Below are positions 23,995 through 37,755 of a stretch of 64,000 bases of DNA, in pieces. The translations under genes were made by a program, and so were the position numbers. Source of the DNA: Tamarix chinensis (lineage: Eukaryota; Streptophyta; Magnoliopsida; Caryophyllales; Tamaricaceae); the NCBI GenBank assembly GCA_030549775.1, contig CM060171.1, positions 141,764,859-141,828,858 on the forward strand. Direction: 5' to 3'. How positions within the stretch are numbered: position 1 is the first letter of the stretch; each line of letters opens with the position of its first letter. Below the pieces are notes generated by a model. The model saw only the letters and a list, made by a program, of their open reading frames with translations. It was not told the origin of the DNA and did not search any database.

Positions 23995-26900
23995 TGTAAT
24001 ATTTTAAAATGTACTATTAAAAAAATTATTTTCAAGCATAAGCATTAACATAATTTACTGGTATTACTGCCACATTTATCACTAGTCTAGTCTATAACTT
24101 TTTCGTACTAAATGTAAGACTAAAATATTTGCATCAACAAAATTAAAGTTTATGGAAATAGATAGAAATTATGAAATACTTTTATAAATTAAACGTAAAA
24201 AAAGAGTATGGAGTACATATTCTAGATAATATAATACATAGAAATAGAGAGAAATAAAATTAAATGGAAAGAAGAGATATTCGAGACCTAAGGTAAATAA
24301 CAAGTAATAACCTCGATAGCTATAACTCTAAGATCCAATCCCTAAGACAACTCAAGTTACTCCACCCATGGCACTTCTACAAAGTCAATAAGGTCATTAT
24401 CAAACACCTGCAACCCTTTAACTACAAAAGTGTAGTATCAATAAATAACTCATATTAAGTAAAATAACATAAAATAAAGAAATATCACATATTATTAAAG
24501 TCGCATGCAATAACATATGATAGATCATATGATAACATGATTTAATATATTAATACGATGGTGATACATGTGATCACATAAAATATTAATAATTAGGTTG
24601 ATGCAGGCATAAATATGTGATTATGTTTATAATTTCACACAAATGTTTGAGCAACACAAGAATTCTCCAAGCATTGTTAATCACACTTGTATCAAATAAA
24701 TTATCCACACTCATTAACTCAAGATATTACACCACTTAATCACAAGGTAATACTCAAGGTAATTAGTAATTACCAGATTGCCACACAATCAATTTCAACA
24801 TGTAACGGTAATGCATTGAGGCAACTACCTACCTACCATAATAACCATTTTATATAAATAAGGGTAATATACTAAGACAACTATCAAACCACACGAATAA
24901 TTATTTTCCTTTTAATTTCTCAAAGGGATGCAATTTGTCGACCTAGGGACACTTATGTGCCTTAGTCATACAAGAGCAAAATGCAATATAATACCCTTCA
25001 CCATACAATCAGAGAACATTGAGATGCTCCAGGTTATACTGGTGCATAAAGCTATAATATCCTCCTATGCTAGGTAGCATAATCCTTAAATATTGATACC
25101 TTATTAAAAGTCTAGAGAACTAATTATAGTAGATATATAGCCTTAGCTGAGGCATCGAGGCACTTAACAAACCACCAACCAAATTGAGGGCTTCCACCTC
25201 ATTTATAGGGCAATTGATTCTAAAAAGTAAATCACTCTCAATCTCAATATCTTTCACTTTAATTAGCAATATTTTATTCAAAGAGTCAAAGTCATCATAC
25301 ATCAAGGCTTATCTAAAAACATATAAGGCCATTATAATCACACTAAACCCTTTCTTAATTAAGATCTAATAAATTCTAATTCTTTAGGATAAGATCTAAA
25401 GGTTAATGAAAAGTAAACATCTTACCACAAGCCAAAAAAAAAGTCAAAATATTCAAAAAGGTCAAAACAATGCTCAAACAACTTAGTTAACCCAAATAGC
25501 ACATGAAATGACTAAAGTGCCCCTAGGAATGCTAATCACACTTTAACGCCATAACAAGGTATATTAGGCTTATGGTGATGGAGGGTCCACATTAATCAAT
25601 TATTTACTAAGATAAATATATTAAATATTAATATTAGTTCCGTAATTTTGCAAACTCTATGAGAAGATCAACTACCCTTATTATGTCAAATTAATCATTT
25701 ATATTTAGAAACCCTAAGTCCACTCATCCAGCACCACCCAAATAACACACTCTAGTTAATCAACTTATTTTTATTCCTATATTAAACCCATTTTCCCTTC
25801 ATTGAAGTGGAAAGACCATAATGCCCTTATCTACCTTTAAGTACATTAAAACTTCTAGAAATCATAATTTACACTTAACAACTCTAAACCCTATCATATT
25901 ATATATGAAAATTTAAGTAAAGGGCCCAATTAATCCAATGGTGCACCCATAATTTTTAAGAGACAAATGAAAATACCAAAATTCCCTTACCAAAGTTAAG
26001 CCCTAAAAACTCTAAATTTAATTTTTTTCTTTTTAAAAAAATGGGGCATTTTTATTAGGTTAAGGGAGATTACAAGCATCCACATAGAATTTATATATGC
26101 ATCACATGAAACTAAGATACTTTTCCATCCTATCTAGATGATTACATCTTAGGGATATTGAATAAGTAATATGCCTAATCAATTGTGACCAATTAAATAG
26201 AACATTAGAGAATAAGGAATCATTCCTGACCCTCCAAACTCCATATAGGCCTGTAGCATACAAAGATCTAAGCAAAGCCTTCTTGATAAGTATTGTTCTC
26301 CTCGTCCTAGCTACATCCTTGATAACTCCGGTATACTTTCTACTAAATCTTCTTGATCCCAAAACTCTATTAGCATTCATCCACACCCTTTGAGTGATAC
26401 GACATTCAAGCATTAGATGTTGGATACTTTCTGGTTGTGAGCAAAAGCAGCATTTATTATCAATAATAGGGATAAACCTAACCACATTGTCCTTCGTTGG
26501 GAGCCTACTATGGAAAACAAGCCAAAATATGGATTGATGTCTTGAAGCAGCTAGATTGCACCAAACTTCCTTCCGCTAAGAAATAAAATGAGCTTTAGTC
26601 CTCAAAAACTCATACAGGTCTACAATTTTGAAATCATATCCTAATGGTTGTTGATTAATCCAAGGAAGCAATACAGGCTTTAATGTAAACAACTTTTTCA
26701 TCATCTAAGATGTAGTACTAGGAAGCTAGACATTTACAAAAGTATGGTGCTTAATGTAATAATAATGGATCTATTTAATCCATAACTTATTTTTTTTGAC
26801 AAATATTCCAAATTTTCTTCCCTATGACTGTAGTGTTCCAAACCAAGGGGTCATTTACACCTAAACCTCCCTCCTTTTTTTGGCAAATATACCGTTTTCC

Positions 26901-27827
26901 AAGAAACAAGTGCTCTCCTACTAGGAGAAGCTTTAGTAGTCCAACTCCAGTAGATAGCTACAACATTTAATGAAACCTTCTTTGGCAAGGTAAAAAAATG
27001 ATTCCAGTAAATAGTTATACCAAATATCACAGTTTTTAGTAATTGAATTCTACTAGCATAAGAGAGAAATCATGTGGACCAATGTTGCATTCTAGAAATG
27101 ATTTTATCCACCAGCAACATGAGACTAGTAGAAGATGACTTGCCTATGTTCAAAGGCACACCAAGATACCTAAAGGGCATACTTCCCCCCTAAACTATAA
27201 CTCAGAATAATTTGATCCTTCAAAGCTTGAGAACTTCCACCAAAATAAGCTTGACCGTTATCCACACTGATATGCAGGCCTGGCAAAACACCAAACTCTT
27301 GGAAAATATTCTTAATTAGTATAATGAAACCAAGATCATTTCTGGAGAACACTATCAAGTCATTAGCGAAGGCTAAATTTATGATTCTTAGTCTTTTACA
27401 TTTAAGATGCCCATGAAATTATTTTGTGATGACACAAGGTTTATAATCCCTTACTTAAATATTCTAGAGTAATCATAACAAAGGTAAGGAGAAATGGGGT
27501 TTCCTTGCCTTAGGCCTCTTTTTCCAGGAAAAGGGTCGAGGATGCCAATGTTAACTAACAAGTAATAGTTTACTTGAAGAACATGTGACATTAAAAGTCT
27601 TACAAAGTAAGGGGAGAATTGTATCCCAAGGAGCATTTTCTCCAAGAAAGGTCGGTAGATAGAATCATAGGCCTAAATTCATTTTAATTTATTTTTTTAA
27701 CTCAAATTCATACCTAGTCTTCTATATATTAATACAAACATTAAAGCATACTTAAGAAAAATTAAAACAACAAAAACTTATATAAAATATCAAATAGTTG
27801 AAAGCTTCCATATGATCAAACATTACA
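23995..27827 (-). mobile_element. LTR-A-like copy A4, diverged, with LINE insertion (ends tentative)
   Basis: The left end TGTAATATTTTAAAATGTAC and the box GGTATTACTGCCACATTTA (about 24,061) match the A-family start in A3, A6 and A7. The next 250 bp follow A6 (34,085-34,380) closely. The proposed right end ATTACA at 27,827 is supported only by a possible duplication TAACT (23,990-23,994 and 27,828-27,832) and does not resemble the GGG(T)ATTNCA end of other copies. The hairpin module is not evident. The left end is secure, the right end is not. Confidence 0.4.
26025..27672 (-). pseudogene. 5'-truncated LINE (RT + zinc-binding domain)
   Basis: Minus-strand non-LTR retrotransposon remnant. From right to left it has the block YRPFLEKMLLGIQF, the reverse transcriptase motif GLRQGNPISPYL (about 27,490-27,530), a downstream RT stretch with PGLHISVDNGQAYFGG (27,170-27,358), and a zf-RVT-type C-terminus with CCFCSQPESIQHLMLEC followed by RVW (26,102-26,560). 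Stops and frameshifts break every domain. The 5' end, including endonuclease and early RT, is missing at about 27,672. The 3' side ends in a T-rich tract on plus (26,021-26,035), fitting a poly(A) tail. An imperfect flanking duplication, CTAAATTTAATTT versus CTAAATTCATTTT, is possible (26,012 and 27,673). Confidence 0.85.
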
Positions 27828-28345
27828 TAACTCATCCAAACTTCTTAATAAACTCATTAACACATATATACATGCTAATTAATATATATATAATGATGCT
27901 TAGGAAAAATTAATAGTTAACATAACATGGCATGATTTTATGGTCAAAACATTAATTATTAAGAAATGACATATTTCACAGGTAACTCATAAAAAAAAGC
28001 ATAGTATACATAAACTCATGAAAATAAATCATGCCTACACTTCAAATATTTTCTCATATGATTTTCCTAATTGATAACATCATGGATGAATTTAAATAAT
28101 AAAAACACATAGCACATAAAAACTTATTTCTATAGGTTAGATTATTTTACAAAAAATCCTAAGTTCCTAAGTAATAATAAAAAGCAAAGCTAAAAACCAA
28201 CTAAGGAGCTCCTTGATTACCTTAATAAAATATAATAAATATATTCTTAGAATAAGAATCAATAATATAGAAAAAGAATGAAAGAAAATAAGATAAATCA
28301 AAAACAACCTTTATCTTGTAATGTGGTGAGTTTTAAGAAAGGAAA
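27828..28345. other. AT-rich spacer, no gene seen
   Basis: AT-rich sequence with no coding or structural signal I can support. Its style is similar to 33,180-34,079, suggesting an older repeat, but I cannot align the two by eye. Confidence 0.3.
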
Positions 28346-28984
28346 TATAACACCCCCACAATTTACTATTGAAATTTTTTTATTTTAAGCGGAAGCCTAT
28401 TTTAAAATAGTTGGGTGTTCGACCATAGTTGACATAACTCTATCTTAACATACCATCCTTACATCAACTACAAGGCAAAACAATTAGAAAGTAAAATATT
28501 ATAAATAGATATGAGAAAACTTTCATAAACATTAGATAAGAGTTTGAAGGTTTATTATGAGTATAATAATCCAAAATAGAAAAATGGATACTATGGATCT
28601 AAAAGTCTAAAAAGGTATTCAGTTAGAACTATCATCCGAATAACATGACTCTACACCCAAAATCCTAATACAAAATCACTCCTACACATATAAAGCATAA
28701 AAGGTTGCAAACTCATTAACTAGGTCATCATTGACTTGCATAAAGACTTCTAGGTCATCTACTCGTGGGAATGAGCAGCACCCATGAAATGGATAATCAA
28801 TACACTATATATTGAGTAAGGTAATGATACATTGAAAGTAGGATTACACATAATACATGAGTTCACATCAAAGAGTAAGCATGTGTGCGATAATATAAAA
28901 TAGTGCTAGGTAAAAACTAATTTTGGGTCTCGCTATATATATATATATATATCATATTCTAATATTTTATTTACCCTGAATTCA

Positions 28985-29392
28985 GAGACCCCCTTATTCT
29001 TAAACTAGAGGAACGGTCTGAAATATCTCTAAGGGATAATACATCTGAACTACTATTATTTTTCAGTGGAACAGACCCGACACATCTCAGAGAAAAAAAT
29101 ACTCAATGAGCCACTATTCTTAAATCGGTGAAATAATTTGAAGCACCTCTAAAGGGCAACACACTTGAACCACAATTATTATTCGGTGGAACGGACTCAA
29201 CCCCTTAGCCTGACTCATGTATTATTTCACTTTAAATTATTAATATCTTTTCCATTAATACTTTATCTTTTAATTGTATTTTTATTCACGTTGAGTATAG
29301 AGTCTCACTATTCTTAATCTAGTGGAATATATTGATGCACCCCTCAAGGACAACACACCTGAGCCACTATTATTATTAGATGGAACAAACCC
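28985..29392. repeat. decayed hairpin-module array in A5
   Basis: Alternating units related to CCACTATTATT...CGGTGGAACGG, with lost symmetry and substitutions (AGTGGAACAGACCC, CGGTGGAACGGACTC, GATGGAACAAACCC). Hairpin pairing between units is no longer kept. Confidence 0.55.
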
Positions 29393-30508
29393 ATATAAAT
29401 ACCTAAGCCTGACTCACGTGATCTTTCACTTTAAATGATTGGTATCTTATTAAAGTTGATTGTATATTCAAGATTTTCATACGAGATTCATATAGGTATA
29501 AAAGACATATAATTGAATAACATAATCACAACCACATAATTATTCTCAAAGGGTCATAATACATTTAGGATTGTTAAAATGCTAATATTCTCTCAAGCCT
29601 TATAAAACCCAATACTATTGCATACAAATATCCAATATTCATTCGAGATATATATCCTCAATTATTTACACATATATCCTTAATTATTTACATAGATGTA
29701 TATCCAACATTATTCCCAAATACATACTTCCAAATTTCGTTACTATCAAGATGCCATATCATAGAATAACATCATTCATATAACATGTCCAACATAAAAG
29801 CACATACACATACACATAAATTCCTAACTAGGACATGTATCCTTATCAACAAGATCGTTAGGCTATATGCACATAAATCCTAAATTGCATCCTTTGAGAT
29901 TACCAGAATATCACCTACAAAAATAAGATAATACACAATTAGGCTCAAAGATTATAATCGAGGAAAAATTTAAGGTAAAGGAGGCTAAAAAGAAAATAAT
30001 TGAAGTCAAAGGGAAGCTTGAGTTGTGTGAAAGTGTGGTAAAAGGTATGGTGGTGTTATGGTGTTGTTTGGGTGAGGTTTAGGTGTGTAGAAAGGGGTGC
30101 ACGACCGAGAAAAGGCATTGCATAGGTGTGCGGCAGGTTGTACATGATCATGCTATAAGTTGCGAAGGCGCACAAGTAGGTCATGCACATGCAACGTACA
30201 CATGGGCGAGAAAGAACAGAGGATACACAAGCGTACAGGAGGCGATGTGTTGCCTATGCGATCAATGCATGGGAAAACTGTGCAAACATGCACAGGTGTG
30301 TGATGTTGGAGCATGGTTGTGCGAGCAACCATGTGTGAGTTGTGCGTCTCACAAAAATGCAACAAACATGTAAGAAAAGAAGGCAATGACAAAGACAGTG
30401 AACATCGACGATGAGGGGGTGATGGGGTGGTTGTTTGACCAAGCAAGGGTGGAGCTTGGTGGTTGATGGCAGTGTATGGTGATGGCTGTGGTGGCTCAGG
30501 CTATGGAA

Positions 30509-30589
30509 CAGAGAAAGAAGAAGAAGAAGAAAGAAGAAGAAGAAGAAAGAAGAAGAAGAAGAAGAAGAAGAAGAAGAAGAAGAAGAAAG
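30509..30589 (+). repeat. (GAA)n microsatellite
   Basis: About 80 bp of GAA triplets with a few AAAG interruptions inside A5. It produces spurious Arg/Lys-rich and Leu/Ser-rich frames. Confidence 0.9.
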
Positions 30590-31169
30590 TGGATCAAATC
30601 TAACTTGCTTAACAAAAAATGGGGCAACAATAAGACAATAAATGAGGTAGGAAAAGATTGAATAGGTAGTATATATATATATATGTTTGTATCATGGCAT
30701 GAAGGGTGAAGAATGGCAGGGGAGGTGACAATGATGATGATGATCGACAATAGAGGGGAAGAAGAAAGCATGGTAGAAGAAGATGGCAAGGCACGAGGGT
30801 GAGGTCAAAAATTCAGCAGGATGAGATGAGAGAGGATGGTAGGAGGTGATGGTTGTGTATTGTATGTTGTAAGAAATTCTCATGCAAGAAAAATGGCAGC
30901 AAAAAAGAAAAGAAAAAGAAGAAAGAAAAGAAAATGGAAAAAGATTAAGGTTAGGATTAAAATAAATTTGATTACCTAAAATAGGTAAGATTAAAGATAT
31001 AAATCTATCGAGATTAAGGTCAGGTTAATAAATATAAACTAGCCAGGTCAAAGATTAGGATTAGGTTGGGATTTTGGGATTAAAAAATTTAGGTAAGGCT
31101 AGAATAATTTTTTTAGATTAAGGCATTTATTATACAGGATTAATTTTAGCAAAATATCTGGGTATTACA

Positions 31170-34079
31170 AGAAAACAAGGAAAAAATGGAAAGGTAAGGA
31201 AGGATTAATTTTGGTGATTAAAAGGCCAAGAAAAAAAAAGAGATGAATTGAGAAGAAATCCACACAACAATGGCTGAAATCAGAGAAGAAAACACAAGTG
31301 TAGGATTATAGAAATAATAGTTTAAATTTGAGCAACGGTAATAGTCAAGCCTTTTAAATAGGGCACAAATGAAAAGGAGGGTGTAAGGTGATGATGTATA
31401 AGTTTAAAAAAAAATAAAAAAGAAACAAGATCATAAAACCAAAACCAAATAGGGCACAAATGAAAAGGAGGATGAAAGGTGATTAATGGTATATAAAGTA
31501 TAATTTTCTAGGAATAAAACCCAACAAGAAACAAGATGATAAAACACAGAACCAAGCCATGATAGTTGGTCAAAGTTGGGGAAAATTTAAGCCTAATAAG
31601 TTAAATGTTGGTCACAACTTGAAAGTTGGGCATCTAAACATCATCTAAATGCCCACAAAATTCAAAAACAATGGATGGGAAATAAAATATGCATTATAAA
31701 AACAAGTGGAAGAGGATGAAGGACCAAATAGAACGAACTACATGAAGTTGGGAAAATATTAGCTGAGGAAATTGGTATTGGGTTGTTGAAATTGTGTTTT
31801 GTGTAAATTTTGAAACGGAAAATAGCTTATGATATCAGGATGGGTTAGGCATGGTTATCATCTAATTGGGGCGGAGTGTGGAGTAGGTTTTTTATTTGAC
31901 TTTAGTCTTACTTGAAGTGTAATCATTTTTTTTTTGTATTTTTAAACCACACAAATATAATAGTTGTATAATTTCTTCAGGTCCTAACTATGTAGAATGA
32001 ATTAATGTTAAACAAGTTTTTCCCATTTATCTTCATTAATTACTCTCTAAGGTGAATGCTTTTTTATTTTTATCTAAAATATTTAATTATTATAAACTTA
32101 TTTAATAATTATCTATCTATGGAAAGTTAATTCTCATTAAAAGATAATAAGAAAATTTTCTATTATTTGTATTAATTACTCTAATATAAGGTTAAAGTTT
32201 ATTTTTGTAATAAAATAGTAGAATAAAAAATTAAACAAAAGAAAAGCTTGAAAAGAGGTAAAACTTTAATTACCCATAAACACATATATAATTAATATTT
32301 AGCAAAAAAAACATTAGAATGAAAATTTAAACAAAAGAAAATCTTGAAAAAAGGTAAGAAAATGGAAGAGAGAGATTGATGAAGGGAGTAGAAGGGAAGG
32401 GAGAGATTTAAAGACGGAAAAAAATGAAGGAGTGGAGTTGAGGAAAGAGAATGGACCAAAAGTGTAGAGAAGAGAAGAAAGGAATTGAGCGACTAGGATT
32501 TAGCTTGGGCTTTTATATTAGGGTTTATTACTAGGGATTTAAATATTTAGTATTAAATGGTATATCATTAGTATTAAGGATATTAAAACAAATTGACACC
32601 CTTCACTTGAGGTACTGAGGCAAGACAATTTCAAGGAAGCTTATTATTGACAATTATAGCCCACAAGACATCGGTATTATGTGCCTAAATATTTTTGGGG
32701 GAATTATATTGCAAAAAAGTTATGGAGTGGACAAGGTAAAAAAAACTCTTATTATCAAAGATTAAAACCCATAAATCGTCAATATTAAAGCCTAATATCT
32801 TTGGCATTAAGGCCCAAAATCCCCCTAGTGGCAATTTCCCTCCATTTTTTTCACTATTATGTAAGATATTATTATTGATATTAAAAAATATATTTTAATT
32901 AATTTCCCAAAGAAACATTTAGCACAAAATTGTGGCATGATATTAATATAGTTAATAAAATTGATGGTAATTAGCATTATCAATGGCATATCGCACAAAA
33001 ATACTTTCAATTCTATTACACTAATATTGGTTAATTGTTGTTTCAATTAAGCTTTATTAACGAGGATCTTTATCTTTAGTAATAAAATTATTGGTAATAA
33101 CCTTTTTTTGCATTTTATAAATAAAAAATTAAGTGAAGCCCTAATGAACATCACGTTATACTTCAAATAATTTAAAAAGTACCAAAACACATGAATAAAC
33201 TAGAAGATCAATAGCTCCCCCTAGGTAAAACCAAACCACTTTCGACACACAATTTCATACAAGCTCATATGTGCTAAACACACTTAAAGTGCATATTAAT
33301 CATATTTTCATGCTCAACATACAAGAACTCATAAAAACCCTAAAATACTGATGATACACACAACTCTTACTTTCTTACACAAAGTTAGTAACATGCTCAT
33401 TTCCTTAACAAAATATGTAAGAACACATATTAACATATAAATTTCTATAAATTAAAATTTCATATGATTATATTAGTTCAAAGATATAAAAAAAAACTTA
33501 GCAAATAATGCTTAAAAATAAAATAAACTATAAAAATAAAAGACAAAGGTAGGGAGAAGATCATACTCTTTTCTTTGAATGGACAAGTTTGGTAGCAAAG
33601 AAATTATATTCCTTTCTTCAACCACAAAAGAAAAAAAGATTTATCCCACCTATCTTTAAAATTAAGCACAAATGAGCTAAACCCTATAATTTAGAAGTAA
33701 ATTAGGCAAGAAAATGATGAAGGATAGCATCATTCTTGACCACGGGAAAGGAAAAAGAAAGGAAGAATCTATACGTAAGATGTTACATCAAAGTTTGAAA
33801 TAAAGTGCAAATGTGATCCTTTGAGGTAAGATAACAAGCAAGCAAGGCCACATGCCTTAAACTTGATGTCAACAACACGATGTGAAAGCAAAAAGATAGT
33901 GGCTAGATTTTAGGCTAAAACACTTTGAGTGCTACAAGCTCAAGATCGGGGATGTTTTCTAATGGTGATTCGTTGAAAACAAAGGGCTTTGTGGTGTTTT
34001 CAAGCTCTTATTAGTTGTTGAAAAATGATTGTGGGTCCATGAATCGAGCAAGGATTCAAAGTTGACCAAATATGGCCAT
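31170..34079. other. AT-rich spacer, no gene seen
   Basis: Low-GC sequence without credible coding potential. It contains a spaced duplication of about 35 bp (31,355-31,395 and 31,448-31,482; shared core AAATAGGGCACAAATGAAAA). Otherwise there is nothing I can classify. Confidence 0.35.
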
Positions 34080-34084
34080 AAGTT

Positions 34085-36620
34085 TGTAACACTCCAAAAT
34101 TGCTACTAAAAAAATTCGTTTTTAAGCAGAATCATTAACATAATATATTGGGTGTTATCGCCATGCTTAAAGTGAGTTTGGTCCATATCCTTCTCATACT
34201 AAGTGCAAGACTAAAGCATTATGAAAAATAATTCAAAACTTATGGAAATAGATATAGATAGTAAAAGACTTTAATAATGTAACGTAATAATAAAGTACAG
34301 AGTAAATGTTCTAGAAAATATAATAGATAAAAAGAGATAAGGGGGATAAAAGAGATGAAGAGTCCAAAAAAGATATCCAAAATCTAGGACACATAACATG
34401 TGCAACCTCATATACGTATAACCATATACCCTAGGGTATAAACCCGTATCACTCCACCTAAGGAACATCCTCAAAGTCAGTAGGATTATCATCATATACC
34501 TGCAACACAACGTCTACAAATGTGTAGTATCAGTACGCATCTTATATTGAACAATGTAACTATCCTAAAAATATAGTATTATGTACGAGGCCTATGCAAA
34601 GAAAGAAATAGAATATATAAAAACAAGATACTAACATGCTTACATGTAGATTTCAATTGAGTAAGATAAAACTCAACCATCAATTATAAAAGAATGTAAT
34701 ACAAATGTACTACAGATGATATTCATTGATTATTATATTTTATTACTGAGATCACAACCAATATATTATATTAACTTGAGGACAAAGACTCGAAGAAACA
34801 ATAACAACTAATCTAGTACTCGAATGGTACTAGCTTTAGCTAACCCACCAAGAAACATAACCAGACCACCAAATAATAGGAAACATAATAACTTAAGTAT
34901 GTATATCCTCTATAGAGCCAAAATATATCAAAATATCAATACAGTAGAAGATGGCCACTCCAGACCTCGTAAGGCACTTTGGATCACATAATAGAAAATA
35001 ATGGAATGGTATCAATTGAATACCACAGCTAACTCAAATTGCTACTCTGAGTAGTACAAGTCCTGACACAATATCTTTCATTTTAATTGATTAATGTTTT
35101 CTTAAAGATTTATGTCAAACAAAAACAAATGCCATATAATATCACTTAATCAATTCCATGAACATAGACCAATTATTTAATTACACTCCAATATTATCTG
35201 CCCACTTGATCCACATAGTAATCTAGGTCCAACCATTCACACCACAAATGCCCATTAACATGCTACTAAAGCCTAGTTGATTATATGAGGCATTAAAGCC
35301 CAAGAAAGATTATTAAGGCATTAAAGCCTAAGTTTTATGCCATGAAAGTCTCAATAAAATTAGATCTTAATGTATATTAACTTTAGTTATTCAAGATAAG
35401 GATCAATAGCCAACATTTCAATCAACTAATGGTTCACTTATAATACTAAATTAAATAACTAGTCTAAAGACACATAAAGATTGGTTACAATTTATTTTGA
35501 TTAATTAAATTGTAAGAAAGTCCAATAATGGATACTTATTGAGAAAAATATCAATTGAATTCTAAAAATTATAAAAATTCATGGAACTGTCCGAAATAAT
35601 CTTATAAACCCAGATATATAAAATATTGAGTATCGGAATTGGTTTGAGGCTCAATGGATGAAAAACGAGCAAAAAGGGCAAAAACAAATAAGTTGAGGAA
35701 ATGCATTTTCTACAAATACACAAAACAAATAATTTGGGGGGGGTTCAAATTACCACATATTGATATGTAATATTTTTAGAAAACAAAAAAAATATATATA
35801 AAAAATGGTCTTAGAAATCATTTTATGATCAACAAATTGAAAATAATAAGAAGGGCTAAAATCATATAATTGCGTAAATAGATTTTTTCGTAATTTAATA
35901 ATTTGGAAGGAAATAGTGAAACATGAATGAATAGATGGATGAATGAGCTTAAGTCTTTTTTTTGATCAATTCAAAAAATTTTGAACGGATTCAAAAGAGT
36001 GAAAATACAAGAATTGAAAAAACAATGTAATAAATGTGTTTTCCACAAACGAGAGAAATGATTGATGAAATGTTTAACAATTAATATGAATGAAATGAGA
36101 CTTGATAGCAGAGAATATATGCTTTTTTTAAAGACGTGTTACTAGACCAATAACATATAGTAAATAGGATTTGAGAGAATGAGGTATTATAAGGCTAGAG
36201 TGAATTTTTAAATGCATTGATAAAGGAAAATTTTATAAAAATTAAAAATAATTCTAAAAACTACAAAAATGTATAGAAAATTTAAATTATTTTAACTATG
36301 AGTGTATAAAAATATTTAAATTTCAAGCTCATTTGATGTTGTTTTGAAATTAAAAACATAATAAAATAGTTGGTGTTTGGGACGACTACCTAAGTTGCCT
36401 AGTCAATCACCACAAGTTGATTCCTTTTTTTTTCTTTGAATAATACTAATATTGATAATATCCCTCTATAAATAGTAGAAATAAAAACATAAATACCTTT
36501 ATCTAATTCAAATACATTTAAGGCAATTAAATATTTTAAAAACACATTAAATAATACTCAAACAACACTTTTACATTAAATTAAATTTAAATTTTTAGAA
36601 AAATAAGGTATTATGATCCA
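34085..36620 (-). mobile_element. LTR-A-like copy A6, diverged (right end unknown)
   Basis: It begins TGTAACACTCCAAAATTGCT, followed by the family box GGGTGTTATCGCCATGCTTA and a stretch similar to A4. The block 'tgcaacacaacgtctacaaatgtgtagtatcagtacgc' (about 34,500) parallels 24,408-24,450. I found no convincing 3' end or matching copy of the 5-mer AAGTT that precedes it. The listed end is only where similarity can no longer be argued. Confidence 0.4.
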
Positions 36621-37286
36621 GGCAAACTCATATGTAGACCCATTTATAATACCTAAACCCACAATTAGTCAAGACCCGTTGAGTCTTAAAGTTTAGACTC
36701 GGATTTAGATGGCCTGTATATAAATAGCTCCTAAATAGAACTATTTATTTTTAAAGGGGATAATTTATTTATATGTTTATATATATTATGTAGTTAAAAT
36801 TAAATTTTGTTGTGAAAAAAAATTCCCTAAAGGTTATTTTTAATCACTTGAGACTTTGAAAATAGTTTAGTATCAATAAGGCCTTGCAAATTGCTAATGC
36901 ATATAAAGTAAATACATACAAATAAAATTTAAAAAAATTAGAAGTCCAATGATGATCAATGGAAACAATAAAGTGATGATTGTATGTATATACAGATAAC
37001 AAAATGAGTCTCCGGGTCAAGTTTGGGTCTAACATCAACTTAGACCTATATATATATATATCCACTCAATTTACAAGCCTCAAACCTAGATTTGTTTAAT
37101 ATGGATCTAGTTCAAGATTTGTTATCATATTTAAATAGTCACATAGGATAATGTATTTAAAAATAAAACTTATAAACTTGTCTAACTAGATTTTATTTTA
37201 TTTTTGAATAGAACATATAATACTCTCAAAATATACCTAATTTCCTAGAGGAGAGATTTCTAAATTCCATCTATAGAAAGTTTTTT
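36621..37286. other. AT-rich spacer, no gene seen
   Basis: AT-rich sequence with a short TA run near 37,050. No gene or repeat boundary is supported. Confidence 0.3.
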
Positions 37287-37755
37287 ATGGCTTGTTTGTT
37301 TTGGGGTAAAAGGAGGTGAATCAATTGCTTCACCACGTTTGGGGATTAATTTTCTTAACCATGATGAGGTGAATCAAGGTAAAGTTTAACCCCATTTAAC
37401 CTCATTTTTATTAACTCTCGATTTTAGTGGTAATGGAGGTGAATGTTAACATATAAGTGATATTTTGATTTGACTAGACAAAAATGTCCCTAATTTCTAT
37501 CAATTGAATTACCATCCTCTTCTCGTCCACTCTCTCCCGTTATGTGTCTCATCCTTCATTTATTTTATTTTTTAACCTTTATTCACCTTAATCCAAATGA
37601 AAATTTAAAACATTTACTCAAATTTACCCAAGCTAGGTTAATATTATCCAAATAATATTTTAAAACATTCACCTCGATTCTCCTCCATTTCCTTCACCTA
37701 GGTTAATTTTTAATGTTTACCCTCACCTCAATTCACCCCAACCCAAATGGACCAT
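37287..37755. mobile_element. MITE-like element M1
   Basis: About 470 bp with imperfect terminal inverted repeats: ATGGCTTGTTTGTTTTGGGG at the left against rc ATGGTCCATTTGGGTTGGGG at the right, matching 14 of 20. Internal GGTGAAT/ATTCACC words are inverted between the halves. No coding region. No clear target duplication was found. It shares an internal block, related to AGGTTAATATTAT, with 49,115-49,500. Confidence 0.5.

Larger units (their letters stand above)
28346..31169 (-). mobile_element. LTR-A-like copy A5, diverged shorter LTR
   Basis: It starts TATAACACCCCCACAATTTAC (TG mutated to TA) and ends CTGGGTATTACA. Flanks are GGAAA (28,341-28,345) and AGAAA (31,170-31,174), a 4/5 match compatible with an old target duplication. 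The start, the 'tgttcgaccatagttgac' box, the block near 'gaatgagcagcacccatgaaa' (28,770) and decayed repeat units (28,985-29,390) follow the A family. The middle (about 30,050-31,160) is different from A2/A3/A7 and carries a GAA run. Length about 2.8 kb. Confidence 0.6.

Noticed and set aside
30083..30446. Cys/His-rich frames on both strands
   Set aside because: They lie in the A5 leader, rich in TGTGCA words; no recognised fold and no conservation argument.
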